Positions 23,326 to 30,621 of a DNA stretch of 52,908 bases are shown here, one piece after another. A program made the translations under genes and the position numbers. Below the pieces are notes generated by a model that was given only the letters and a program-made list of their open reading frames with translations, was not told the DNA's origin and searched no databases. The DNA is from JBDRCU01 sp043821485 (GTDB lineage: Bacteria; Patescibacteriota; Minisyncoccia; 2-02-FULL-40-12; IGHO2-01-FULL-4-A), in assembly GCA_043821485.1 (NCBI GenBank), contig JBDRCU010000010.1, positions 1 to 52,908 on the forward strand, in the 5' to 3' direction. Position 1 is the first letter of the stretch. The number at the start of each line of letters is the position of its first letter.

Positions 23326-24451
23326 TATTCCAAAAGCAGATTTAAAAGATAAGAAGATATTGATGAGGGTGGATTTTAATTTCCCCCTACAAGGCGGGGG
23401 GATAGGTGATGACTTTAGAATAAGGTCGCATATTGAGACTATAGATCATTTATCGGATAGTGGAGCTAAAGTGGTTTTAATTAGCCATATTAGCAAGTCG
23501 AGCAAGTATCAGAGCTTTGCTGAATTTACAGATGGTATCGGTAAGATTTTGTCCAAAGAATTATATTTTGGAGGAGAAGAATTGAAAGGTTGTGCTAGAT
23601 TACTTGATGAGCATGATTTGGTTCTAATGGATAATGTCAGGAAACATAAAGAAGAAATTGAAAATGATGATGGATTTGCTGGAGGCGTGGCGCACGGATT
23701 TGATATGTTTGTGAATGATGCTTTTGCAGTATCGCATCGCAAGCATGCGCTATTAGTTGCTATTACTAAACATCTACCGTCTTATGCTGGTTTTGTAATT
23801 GAACGCGAAGTGGCAATGTTGAAGAAAGCAATTGATGCGCCTCGTGACAGCAAAACACTTGTATTAGGCGGAGCAAAAATTAGAACTAAAATTCCTGTTA
23901 TTAAGAATTTTATAGATAATGCAGAAGACATGTTGATAGGAGGAGCTCTAGTTTATGATTTTTTAAGATATAAAGGGCTTGAAGCAGGGAAAATACCAGT
24001 TGAAGGAAAAGATATGGATATAGTTGGGGAGATTGATAATTCTGTAGTAAATCTTCCGCGTGATTTGGTAACTTCGCTTGAGCGCGACGGTTCAACTCCT
24101 GCAGAGATTCACCTGTATGATGACGTGCCGCCAGATCATATGGTTTTAGATATTGGCCCTGAAACATCTGCGCATTTTGCAGAAATTATTGAACATTCCA
24201 AAGTTGTTATCTGGAATGGTCCAATGGGTTTATCAGAAATTGATAAATTTGCACAAGGTACAAAGCGTATTGCAGAAGCTGTTGCAAAAGCCGGCACTGC
24301 CTTTATTGGAGGAGGAGATACGATCAATGCAGTCGATGATCTTGGGCTATTGGACAAGATAGAGTATGTTTCAACAGGAGGCGGAGCAATGCTGGCATTT
24401 TTAGGAAATGAGAAAATGCCCGCACTGGAAGCATTGGGATATTACGATTAA
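23309..24451 (+). CDS. pgk: Phosphoglycerate kinase, divergent
   Basis: 380 residues, a little short. RVDFNFPL (the family has RVDFNVPL), the hinge region VLGGAKIRTKI, the nucleotide-binding VIWNGPMG, GGGDT and the STGGGA-LAFL ending identify it. In the N-terminal substrate domain two motifs are altered: the SHLGRP position reads SHISKSSK, and the E-N-x-R-F position reads DNVRKH. Thus part of the usual 3-phosphoglycerate-binding basic patch differs, though many family residues (VNDAFAVSHRKHAL) remain. It still probably works in glycolysis with tpiA. Joined to the next gene by TAATATG. Confidence 0.95.
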   Translation: MKTLADIPKADLKDKKILMRVDFNFPLQGGGIGDDFRIRSHIETIDHLSDSGAKVVLISHISKSSKYQSFAEFTDGIGKILSKELYFGGEELKGCARLLDEHDLVLMDNVRKHKEEIENDDGFAGGVAHGFDMFVNDAFAVSHRKHALLVAITKHLPSYAGFVIEREVAMLKKAIDAPRDSKTLVLGGAKIRTKIPVIKNFIDNAEDMLIGGALVYDFLRYKGLEAGKIPVEGKDMDIVGEIDNSVVNLPRDLVTSLERDGSTPAEIHLYDDVPPDHMVLDIGPETSAHFAEIIEHSKVVIWNGPMGLSEIDKFAQGTKRIAEAVAKAGTAFIGGGDTINAVDDLGLLDKIEYVSTGGGAMLAFLGNEKMPALEALGYYD

Positions 24452-24452
24452 T

Positions 24453-25424
24453 ATGGAATATCACCTTTATCATCATGATGACTTGGATGGATTGGCTTGC
24501 GGGGCTGTGATGTTGGAGTTTTTGAAGTCGCGTGGGGATAAATTTTCATCACATCATCCCATAACTTATGGTGCCGGAATTAGTTCTGAGAATTGGGTAG
24601 ATTTCAAATTTGAGCGTCCTTTTATGATTTTTGATTTTCAATACCATCCTGATGCTGAATGGTGGGTGGATCATCATGCTTCTTCTGCCTTTGAATTTAT
24701 TGGAGGGGACTATGAAGATAAGTATAAAAATGACAAACAGCATCATTTTGATGGAAATGCTCCTTCTGCTTGCGGTTTGATGGTGAGACTGCTGGAAGAT
24801 GAACATGGTTTTGATGTATCTAATATTATTCGCACTCTTGCACGTGAAGTAGATATTGTGGATTCGGCGGGATTTAAATCTATTGAAGAGGCGTTGGATT
24901 TTGATCGTCCAATTAAACAATTCGATCTTCTTTTGAGCGATATTGATATAGATCAGGGCAATGATGAGTATTATGATCTTCGTGTTGAATTAATGAATTT
25001 GTTGGCTGTGATATCTTTGGAAGATATAGTTAATGATACTAAGTACAAGGGCCGTATTATTAAATTGAAGAATATAGAAGAGCAAATTAATGAAGAGGTG
25101 GGGCAGAGAGGAGAATTGCGCGGAAAAGTGGTTTTTGTTGATGCTCATGATATGGAGCGAGTCGAAAATTATGCTGCATTATGGAAGCGTTTTCCAGATG
25201 CGCCTTATGCCTTTTTAATAAAGCCGGAGAATAAAGGTTTTGATAAATTAAGAATAATACGTAATAATTGGATTAAGCATGACAAAGAGGTCAATCTGGG
25301 AGATCTGGCATCTAAGCGCGGAGGAGGAGGGCATAAAGGAATAGGCGCTATATATGCACACGGCTTGGAAGAAGCATATAAAGTAGCTGATGAGATAATT
25401 GATTTTGTAAATAAGAATGGATAG
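24453..25424 (+). CDS. DHH-family phosphoesterase-like protein
   Basis: 323 residues from the ATG at 24453, one base after the pgk stop; an upstream in-frame ATG at 24408 lies inside pgk. HHDDLDGLACGAV near the N-terminus resembles the first DHH motif, and WWVDHHASS corresponds to the VDHH motif. The C-terminus has KRGGGGHKGIGAI, the substrate-binding GGGH motif of a DHHA1 domain. Related proteins degrade short oligonucleotides (NrnA) or cyclic dinucleotides. Which one applies here cannot be decided; the RNase H gene next to it suggests nucleic acid metabolism. Confidence 0.85.
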   Translation: MEYHLYHHDDLDGLACGAVMLEFLKSRGDKFSSHHPITYGAGISSENWVDFKFERPFMIFDFQYHPDAEWWVDHHASSAFEFIGGDYEDKYKNDKQHHFDGNAPSACGLMVRLLEDEHGFDVSNIIRTLAREVDIVDSAGFKSIEEALDFDRPIKQFDLLLSDIDIDQGNDEYYDLRVELMNLLAVISLEDIVNDTKYKGRIIKLKNIEEQINEEVGQRGELRGKVVFVDAHDMERVENYAALWKRFPDAPYAFLIKPENKGFDKLRIIRNNWIKHDKEVNLGDLASKRGGGGHKGIGAIYAHGLEEAYKVADEIIDFVNKNG

Positions 25425-25442
25425 GGTCGTCTAATAGAATAT

Positions 25443-25895
25443 ATGTCAAACGTTTCTAATGAAAAATTCATAATCCATACAGATGGAGGATCACGTGGAA
25501 ATCCAGGTCCGGGTGCTATTGGAGCCGTGATTAAATCTGCCAACGGTACGCTCAAGAAAGAATACGGCGAATTCATTGGCAATGACGTTACAAACAATGA
25601 AGCTGAATACAAAGCAGTAATTTTTGCATTAAAAAAACTTAAGCAATTGATTGGAAAAGAAAAAGCAGCACATTCATATGTAGATATATTTGTTGACAGT
25701 GAATTGCTTGAGCGACAGATGAATAAAAAATTTAAAGTAAGCGATAGAGAAATAGGGCAGTTTTTTCTTCAGGTTTGGAATCTAACAATGGATTTTGGAG
25801 AAGTAACATTTAATCATGTTTTTAGGGAGAAGAATAAAGAAGCAGATAGATTAGTGAATGCAGTACTGGACAAGGAGGTTAATAAGTTATTGTAA
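25443..25895 (+). CDS. Ribonuclease H family protein (RNase HI-like)
   Basis: 150 residues. The first strand carries IHTDGGSRGNPGPGAIGAV with the catalytic aspartate. The second acidic residue lies in NNEAEYKAVIFAL, the third in IFVDSELL, and the last in FREKNKEADRLVNAVLD. All four RNase H positions are thus present. It lacks the basic protrusion of E. coli RNase HI and is closest to the single-domain RVT_3 group found in many bacteria and archaea. It probably removes RNA from RNA/DNA hybrids. Confidence 0.92.
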   Translation: MSNVSNEKFIIHTDGGSRGNPGPGAIGAVIKSANGTLKKEYGEFIGNDVTNNEAEYKAVIFALKKLKQLIGKEKAAHSYVDIFVDSELLERQMNKKFKVSDREIGQFFLQVWNLTMDFGEVTFNHVFREKNKEADRLVNAVLDKEVNKLL

Positions 25896-25904
25896 ATTAT
25901 TAGA

Positions 25905-25935
25905 ATCAAAAAATCGCTTAAAGCGATTTTTTGAT
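25905..25935. terminator. Bidirectional terminator between RNase H and rnpB
   Basis: A perfect 15-bp inverted repeat (25905-25919 with 25921-25935) around one base has a run of A on one side and T on the other. It can end both the plus-strand RNase H transcript and the minus-strand RNase P RNA. Confidence 0.85.
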
Positions 25936-26370
25936 CTCTTGGCACATAATAAGCCGAATTCTGTCTTTCCGTTTTTACACGGAGAGATAATCATTTATCT
26001 GGGACTTGCATTACTGCAAGCCTCGCGCGAGCTAACTTTTCGAACCTGATAATCTGATAAATCGGATCACAGGAACGCTGCTCTTGCACCAGGCGGGGTT
26101 TAGCACGCATCCATGTTGCCATGGAGCGATCTCCTTTGGAGAACTTTTCACCCGTGGTCCTCACCGCGAACGATGCGGACTCGGAATAGTCTCTGTGCCA
26201 CTTTCCCTAAGCTTTGATTAGCAACTCTTTTCTTAAGAGAAAGAGATTCCAACCTTATGCTCGGCGGCCGTTAACCGCTGCCTACTTCTGTGCATATTGC
26301 ACAGGGTGTTCGGACTTTCCTCTATATCTGCTAAAAGCAGATATAGCGATTATCTAATGTACCGAGAGGC
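25936..26370 (-). ncRNA. rnpB: RNase P RNA, bacterial type A
   Basis: On the minus strand the region shows the P4 core GAGGAAAGTCCG (near 26320), followed by the AGGCAGCGGTTAACGG-type segment, then AGGGAAAGTG-CACAGAGA, and the 3' core AGACAGAATTCGGCTTA near 25950-25975. The 5' CTCTCGG and 3' CCAAGAG ends pair to form P1. RNase P RNA matures the 5' ends of tRNAs. The ends are estimated from P1 and the promoter; the real 5' end may differ by a few bases. Confidence 0.93.
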
Positions 26371-26374
26371 ATAT

Positions 26375-26403
26375 AATTTAGCATATTTTACATAATTGTG
26401 CAA
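26375..26403 (-). promoter_or_regulatory. Promoter of rnpB
   Basis: On the minus strand TTGCAC (26398-26403), 17-bp spacer, TAAATT (26375-26380) with extended -10 TG. The predicted start is at about 26368-26370, which agrees with the start of P1. It overlaps the divergent promoter on the plus strand. Confidence 0.7.
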
Positions 26404-26415
26404 GCGTGGTATTGT
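26387..26415 (+). promoter_or_regulatory. Promoter of the glycosylphosphotransferase gene, overlapping PrnpB
   Basis: TTTACA (26387-26392), 17-bp spacer, TATTGT (26410-26415). The -10 ends 7 nt before the ATG at 26423, so the mRNA would be leaderless. Its -35 lies within the spacer of the divergent rnpB promoter. Confidence 0.65.
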
Positions 26416-26422
26416 AAACCAC

Positions 26423-27808
26423 ATGAAGAAAGGAGAGCTTGTTTTTAGCGTATTATCAGTACCAGTAGACTATTTTATGCTGATACTTGCAGGTATTGCA
26501 ACGTACATGCTTCGTACGAGGTTTTTAGATGTTTTGCGTCCTGTACAATTCGAACTGAATTTGCCATTTGAGAGATATATAATATTGGTTTTAATAGTTT
26601 CCCTAATTTTTATAGCAGTTTACGCATTGTCAGGTTTGTATAATTTACGAAGTACAAGAAGCGTTATTGAGGAGTTTTTCAGAATAATTATTGCTTCAAG
26701 CGCCGGCATAATGGCAGTAATAGTATATATCTTCTTAAGTCAGGAATTGTTTGATTCAAGATTCTTGGTTCTAGGCGCATGGATAATGGCAATAATATTT
26801 GTTTCAATCGGCAGATTCATTATGCGCAAAGTCCAGAAAGCACTTATTGCCAAATATGACATTGGAGCTCACAGAGTCATGGTTATTGGTCAGGATGATT
26901 TATCAAATGATATTGTTACTGAAATGGAGCGAAATCTTGCTGCTGGTTACAGAGTTGTAAAACAATTGGCAAATCCTGAAGTAGATGAAGTTAAAGCTGC
27001 GATAGGTAATCCAGGGATAGATGAAGTTATTCTTGCAAATCCAAATTATTCTAAAGATCGCGTTCAGGAAATTGTAAATTTTTGTCATGAAAATCATTTA
27101 ATATTTCGTTTTGTTCCGAACATTCACAATACTCTTACTACTAATTTTGCAATAGATACTTTTATAGGCGTACCACTTGTTGAACTTCAGCGAACCCGTC
27201 TTGATGGATGGGGCAGAGTTGCAAAGAGAACCCTAGATATTGGAGGCTCATTGCTTGGATTAATAATTCTTTCTCCAGTATTCGCAATCACAGCGTTTGC
27301 AATAAAATGGGAAACAGCAGGACCAGTATTCGTGCATCTTGATCGAATCAGTCAGAACAAAAAACTCAAACTCCATAAGTTCAGATCAATGATAAATAAC
27401 GCGGAGAAGTACAAGGAGCAATTGATGAAATTTAATGAAAGGAATGACGGCCCAATGTTCAAGATGAAGAACGATCCACGAGTAACTAAGGTGGGAAGAT
27501 TCATCCGCCGAACACGCCTGGACGAACTTCCACAACTATACAACGTTCTGAAAGGGGATGTGTCTCTCGTGGGCCCGCGTCCTCATCAGCCTGATGAAAT
27601 AGAGCGGTATCAGAAACATCACAAGAAGGTCTTAGCAATCAAAGCAGGAGTAACAGGTATGGCACAAATTTCCGGAAGCTCTGATCTGCCATTTGAAGAA
27701 GAAGTAGCACTGGATACGATTTACATAGAAAATTGGTCTTTTTGGCAGGATTTGAAAATTATTGTTTTTACAATATTGAAACTATTTAGAGATAGGTCTG
27801 CCGTGTAG
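26423..27808 (+). CDS. Polyprenyl glycosylphosphotransferase (WbaP/WcaJ type)
   Basis: 461 residues from the ATG at 26423; a TTG start nine codons earlier at 26396 lies upstream of the likely transcription start. About four or five membrane helices (residues 1-130) precede a CoA-binding-like domain, then a helix and the C-terminal catalytic domain with KLHKFRSM, DPRVTKVGRFIRRT, LDELPQLYNVLKGDVSLVGP and RPH. This family moves a sugar phosphate from a nucleotide sugar to undecaprenyl phosphate, the first step of surface polysaccharide or glycan synthesis. The last 81 nt are repeated after the MNT-HEPN cassette downstream. Confidence 0.94.
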   Translation: MKKGELVFSVLSVPVDYFMLILAGIATYMLRTRFLDVLRPVQFELNLPFERYIILVLIVSLIFIAVYALSGLYNLRSTRSVIEEFFRIIIASSAGIMAVIVYIFLSQELFDSRFLVLGAWIMAIIFVSIGRFIMRKVQKALIAKYDIGAHRVMVIGQDDLSNDIVTEMERNLAAGYRVVKQLANPEVDEVKAAIGNPGIDEVILANPNYSKDRVQEIVNFCHENHLIFRFVPNIHNTLTTNFAIDTFIGVPLVELQRTRLDGWGRVAKRTLDIGGSLLGLIILSPVFAITAFAIKWETAGPVFVHLDRISQNKKLKLHKFRSMINNAEKYKEQLMKFNERNDGPMFKMKNDPRVTKVGRFIRRTRLDELPQLYNVLKGDVSLVGPRPHQPDEIERYQKHHKKVLAIKAGVTGMAQISGSSDLPFEEEVALDTIYIENWSFWQDLKIIVFTILKLFRDRSAV

Positions 27809-27814
27809 ATGTTA

Positions 27815-27843
27815 TTGTTTTAAGGACATTTTTGTGCTAAATT
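27815..27843 (+). promoter_or_regulatory. Promoter of the MNT-HEPN cassette
   Basis: TTGTTT (27815-27820), 17-bp spacer ending in TGC, then TAAATT (27838-27843), ending 6 nt before the ATG at 27850. Confidence 0.5.
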
Positions 27844-27849
27844 GACAAT

Positions 27850-28167
27850 ATGACTGATGAATCGCGTGAAAAAATTAAAGAAGTTACAGATAAAATAGTC
27901 CGTGAATTCAATCCTGAAAAAGTGATTTTATTCGGTTCGCATGCATGGGGGAAGCCCACGCAAGATAGCGACGTCGACTTCTTTATTATTAAGGATGTTG
28001 AGAATACAAGAGAATTTGCCTCGCTCATAGATGGAGCTATATTCCCGCGTCCATTTCCAATGGATGTGGTTGTTTATAAGCCTGAACAAGTGGCAAAAAG
28101 TGAGAGTGAAGGAGATTTCTTTATTAAAGATATTCTTTCTAACGGTAAAGTACTCTATGCCCGGTGA
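27850..28167 (+). CDS. Minimal nucleotidyltransferase (MNT), antitoxin-type
   Basis: 105 residues. ILFGSHAWGKPTQDSDVDFFII (the GS-x10-DxD signature, about residues 25-45) defines the nucleotidyltransferase fold. A third acidic residue is expected in the strand PMDVVVYKPEQ. In MNT-HEPN pairs the MNT protein neutralises the HEPN ribonuclease, in known cases by adding AMP to it. Here the partner reading frame directly overlaps the end of this gene but carries a stop codon, so the MNT may be an orphan. Confidence 0.88.
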   Translation: MTDESREKIKEVTDKIVREFNPEKVILFGSHAWGKPTQDSDVDFFIIKDVENTREFASLIDGAIFPRPFPMDVVVYKPEQVAKSESEGDFFIKDILSNGKVLYAR

Positions 28168-28549
28168 ATCAAACGGTTACAAAAAGTGGATTTTAAAAGC
28201 AGAGGAAGACGAACGCGTGATCAGGTCTCTGCTGAAGCATCGCGACGCCTCGCCGTCAGGAGCATGTTTTTTTGCGTAGCAAATGGCAGAAAAGTTTCTC
28301 AAAGCTCTCCTGATTTTTAATAATAAATCATTCCGCAAAGTACACGATCTTTTGGATCTTGAAACCAGTATTATGGAGTTCCTGACGGAGATCAAAGACA
28401 TTCATGAAGATCTGCTGCGTCTTAACAGATATTATATTCAGACAAGATACCCGGGAGACTATCCTGAATTCGAGTGGAAAGAAGCAGAAGAAGCTCTGGA
28501 ATCAGCCGTTAGGGTGAAGGATTTTGTCTTCAAATACGTGAAATTATAG
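28157..28549 (+). pseudogene. HEPN-domain protein interrupted by in-frame TAG
   Basis: The frame starts with an ATG at 28157 inside the MNT gene. KKWILKAEEDERVIRSLL then SGACFFA leads to TAG at 28277-28279, after which QMAEKFLKALL continues in the same frame to 28549. HEPN proteins have A-F-x-A-Q-Q-A-A-E-K-x-x-K at this point, so the TAG replaces a glutamine codon (CAG to TAG would need one change). The ending RYYIQTRYPGDYPEF is also typical. TAG ends other genes here, so recoding is unlikely. An internal ATG at 28283 could give a C-terminal fragment of 88 residues. Confidence 0.8.
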
Positions 28550-28629
28550 AAAACTGGTCTTTTTGGCAGGATGTAAAAATCATCATCTTCACGATATTGA
28601 AGCTATTTAGAGATAGGTCAGCGGTTTGA
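28549..28629 (+). pseudogene. 3' remnant of a second glycosylphosphotransferase gene
   Basis: Read from 28549, 26 codons plus stop encode ENWSFWQDVKIIIFTIL then KLFRDRSAV, matching the last 26 residues of the protein at 26423-27808 with two replacements (L to V and V to I). The DNA differs at further, mainly third-codon positions, so this is not a fresh duplication. No start codon or promoter is attached. The remnant begins exactly where the HEPN frame ends. Confidence 0.85.
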
Positions 28630-28695
28630 CAAATATCAAGATAGCTAACATTCTTCACCCCGCGTAGCCAGCTGGAATTAATTCGTAGATATTAG

Positions 28696-28701
28696 TATAA
28701 T
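28696..28701 (+). promoter_or_regulatory. -10 element of the signal-peptidase-like gene
   Basis: A consensus TATAAT ends 7 nt before the ATG at 28709. No clear -35 is seen at the expected distance (weak CTGGAA). Confidence 0.5.
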
Positions 28702-28708
28702 AAGATTA

Positions 28709-29482
28709 ATGATTTATCTTATCCTATTGATCATAATTCTCTTAGCCCTCTATCTTTTGGTAGGAGCTTTGATTTTATTTTGGATTTCGAAATGGTTTAA
28801 TCTCCAACAGCCTACCTACAAGAAATCTTTGAAAATTTTGGTTCTACTAGAGATTGTATCAATCGGAGCAGGCATACTATTTCGTTTTGTAGATCTAGGG
28901 ATTCTATCAGTCATTCTTCTTGCGTGCGTATCATTCGGTGTCTTTCACTACCTTCTTACGAAGAATTATAATAATTCTTGGACGAAATCTTTGAAAATTT
29001 ATATTGTTTTCGCCATCATTCTTACTATACTTTCTATTGCTGTAGTTATACCAATGCGACTTTATATTATAGAACCTTTCTACGTAGAAGGAGATGCAAT
29101 GACCCCTACATATAATAATAATGATTATCTTCTTGTGAAAAAATACAATGAAGATTATGAAAGAGGTGATGTTATTGTCTTTCGATATGACTTGAACAAT
29201 TTCTCAATTAAGAGGATTATAGGTCTGCCTAACGAAACGGTAGAAATAATTGGGGGTACTGAAGTAAAAATTTACAGCAAGACATATCCAGAGGGTACAG
29301 TTCTTGACGAGTCAGAATATTTAGACCCAGGACGGGTAACAATATGGGGCAATGTTATAGAGCTGGGCGAGGATGAATATTTTGTTATGGGAGACAATAG
29401 GCAACATAGTTCAGATTCAAGAGTTTTTGGCCCTATTAAAGAATCAGAGATTGAAGGAGAAGCCTTTTATAAACTTCCGTGA
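28709..29482 (+). CDS. Signal peptidase I homologue lacking the catalytic serine
   Basis: 257 residues. Four hydrophobic segments (to about residue 120) precede the S26 peptidase domain. The box that normally reads G-x-S-M-x-P-T is EGDAMTPTY here: A130 replaces the nucleophile serine. The general base lysine is present (SIKRIIGLPNE, K168), and so is the MGDNR-x-x-SSDSR-x-FGPI box. Signal peptidase I frees exported proteins from their signal peptides. With alanine at the nucleophile position this copy may be inactive or have a non-catalytic role. Four membrane spans are also more than the one or two usual for the family. Confidence 0.88.
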   Translation: MIYLILLIIILLALYLLVGALILFWISKWFNLQQPTYKKSLKILVLLEIVSIGAGILFRFVDLGILSVILLACVSFGVFHYLLTKNYNNSWTKSLKIYIVFAIILTILSIAVVIPMRLYIIEPFYVEGDAMTPTYNNNDYLLVKKYNEDYERGDVIVFRYDLNNFSIKRIIGLPNETVEIIGGTEVKIYSKTYPEGTVLDESEYLDPGRVTIWGNVIELGEDEYFVMGDNRQHSSDSRVFGPIKESEIEGEAFYKLP

Positions 29483-29488
29483 TACTTT

Positions 29489-29516
29489 TTGCCTTTTAGT
29501 TCGAATCTGTTAGACT
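29489..29516 (+). promoter_or_regulatory. Possible promoter of the GT4 gene
   Basis: TTGCCT (29489-29494), 16-bp spacer, TAGACT (29511-29516), ending 9 nt before the ATG. Both boxes are imperfect. Confidence 0.4.
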
Positions 29517-29525
29517 ATTGCCACT

Positions 29526-30614
29526 ATGAAAGTGGCTCTTGCTCATGATTATTTAATACAATATGGAGGCGCTGAAAGGGTTTTGGAGGCCTTGTGCGAG
29601 GTTTTTCCTGATGCTCCCATATACACCCTCCTCTATGATGATCGTTCTACGGGTAAGGTCTTCAAGGATAGGGAAGTGAATACTTCATTCCTCCAAAAAC
29701 TGCCTTTTGTTAGATCTCATCACAGACTTTTTCCATGGCTTATGCCTGTTGCAGTGGAGCAATTTGATTTGTCATATTTCGACGTAGTTATTTCTGTTTC
29801 AGCTTCTTTTGCCAAAGGAATCATTACCAAGCCACATACCAAGCATATTAATTACTGCCTGACGCCACCCAGATTCTTATGGGATGACAGCCATAAGCAT
29901 ATTAGCGAGTTTAGGCTTCCATGGGGTTTTAAAAGATTGCTCCCATACCTCATAACCTATTTACGAATATGGGATAAGGATGCTTCGCTTCGCGTAGATG
30001 AATATGTTGGAATTTCAAATTTTGTTTTAAATCGAATTAAAAAATATTACAACAAGGACGCGAAGATGATTTATCCGCCAGTAGATACTTCGAAGTTCAG
30101 GATTTCACCTGCAATAGGAGATTACTTTCTCATGATTGGTCGTCTAGTTCCTTACAAGCGTTTTGATCTTGCAGTGCAAACTTTTACTGCAATGAATTTG
30201 CCATTAAAAATTGTAGGGGATGGACCAGAGCGTCAAAGGCTCGAAGACATGTCAGGAGATAATATTGAATTTCTGGGCCTGCAATCCGACTACAAACTTC
30301 CGGAACTCTATTGTCATGCAAAAGCAATTATTTTTCCGCAGGAGGAGGATTTCGGAATCGTTCCTCTTGAAGCAATGGCATCAGGCAGGCCTGTAATTGC
30401 ATATCGCGGAGGGGGAGCCTTGGAAACAATTGTAGAAGGGGAGACAGGCGTCTTCTTTGATGAGCAAACAGAAATCGAATTAGCCAAAGCAGTTGGACAA
30501 TGCGTTATGACTCAATGGAATTTTCAAGCGATCCGTGAACATGCTTTGAAATTTGATAAGGAACGTTTTAAAAAAGAAATTGCAGAATTGGTAACACAGA
30601 AAGAACTGTTATAA
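29526..30614 (+). CDS. GT4-family glycosyltransferase
   Basis: 362 residues. The N-terminal domain opens with MKVALAHDYLIQYGGAERV, the acceptor-side glycine loop. The C-terminal domain has LMIGRLVPYKRFDLAV, IVGDGPERQRLE and the EEDFGIVPLEAMASGRPVI (E-x7-E) motif that binds the nucleotide sugar. The family includes WbaZ-like mannosyltransferases of O-antigen and exopolysaccharide synthesis. The membrane-bound initiating transferase upstream suggests a shared glycan pathway. The sugar specificity is not readable from sequence. Confidence 0.92.
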   Translation: MKVALAHDYLIQYGGAERVLEALCEVFPDAPIYTLLYDDRSTGKVFKDREVNTSFLQKLPFVRSHHRLFPWLMPVAVEQFDLSYFDVVISVSASFAKGIITKPHTKHINYCLTPPRFLWDDSHKHISEFRLPWGFKRLLPYLITYLRIWDKDASLRVDEYVGISNFVLNRIKKYYNKDAKMIYPPVDTSKFRISPAIGDYFLMIGRLVPYKRFDLAVQTFTAMNLPLKIVGDGPERQRLEDMSGDNIEFLGLQSDYKLPELYCHAKAIIFPQEEDFGIVPLEAMASGRPVIAYRGGGALETIVEGETGVFFDEQTEIELAKAVGQCVMTQWNFQAIREHALKFDKERFKKEIAELVTQKELL

Positions 30615-30616
30615 TA
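30588..30616 (+). promoter_or_regulatory. Promoter of ddl within the end of the GT4 gene
   Basis: TTGGTA (30588-30593), 17-bp spacer, TATAAT (30611-30616). The -10 ends 5 nt before the ddl ATG: a leaderless transcript is expected. Confidence 0.65.
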
Positions 30617-30621
30617 TCCAT

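Noticed and set aside
28277..28279. TAG read as an amino acid (recoding) in the HEPN gene
   Set aside because: TAG ends map, lepA, the 126-residue gene and the HEPN frame itself, so general TAG recoding is not supported. A nonsense change is simpler.
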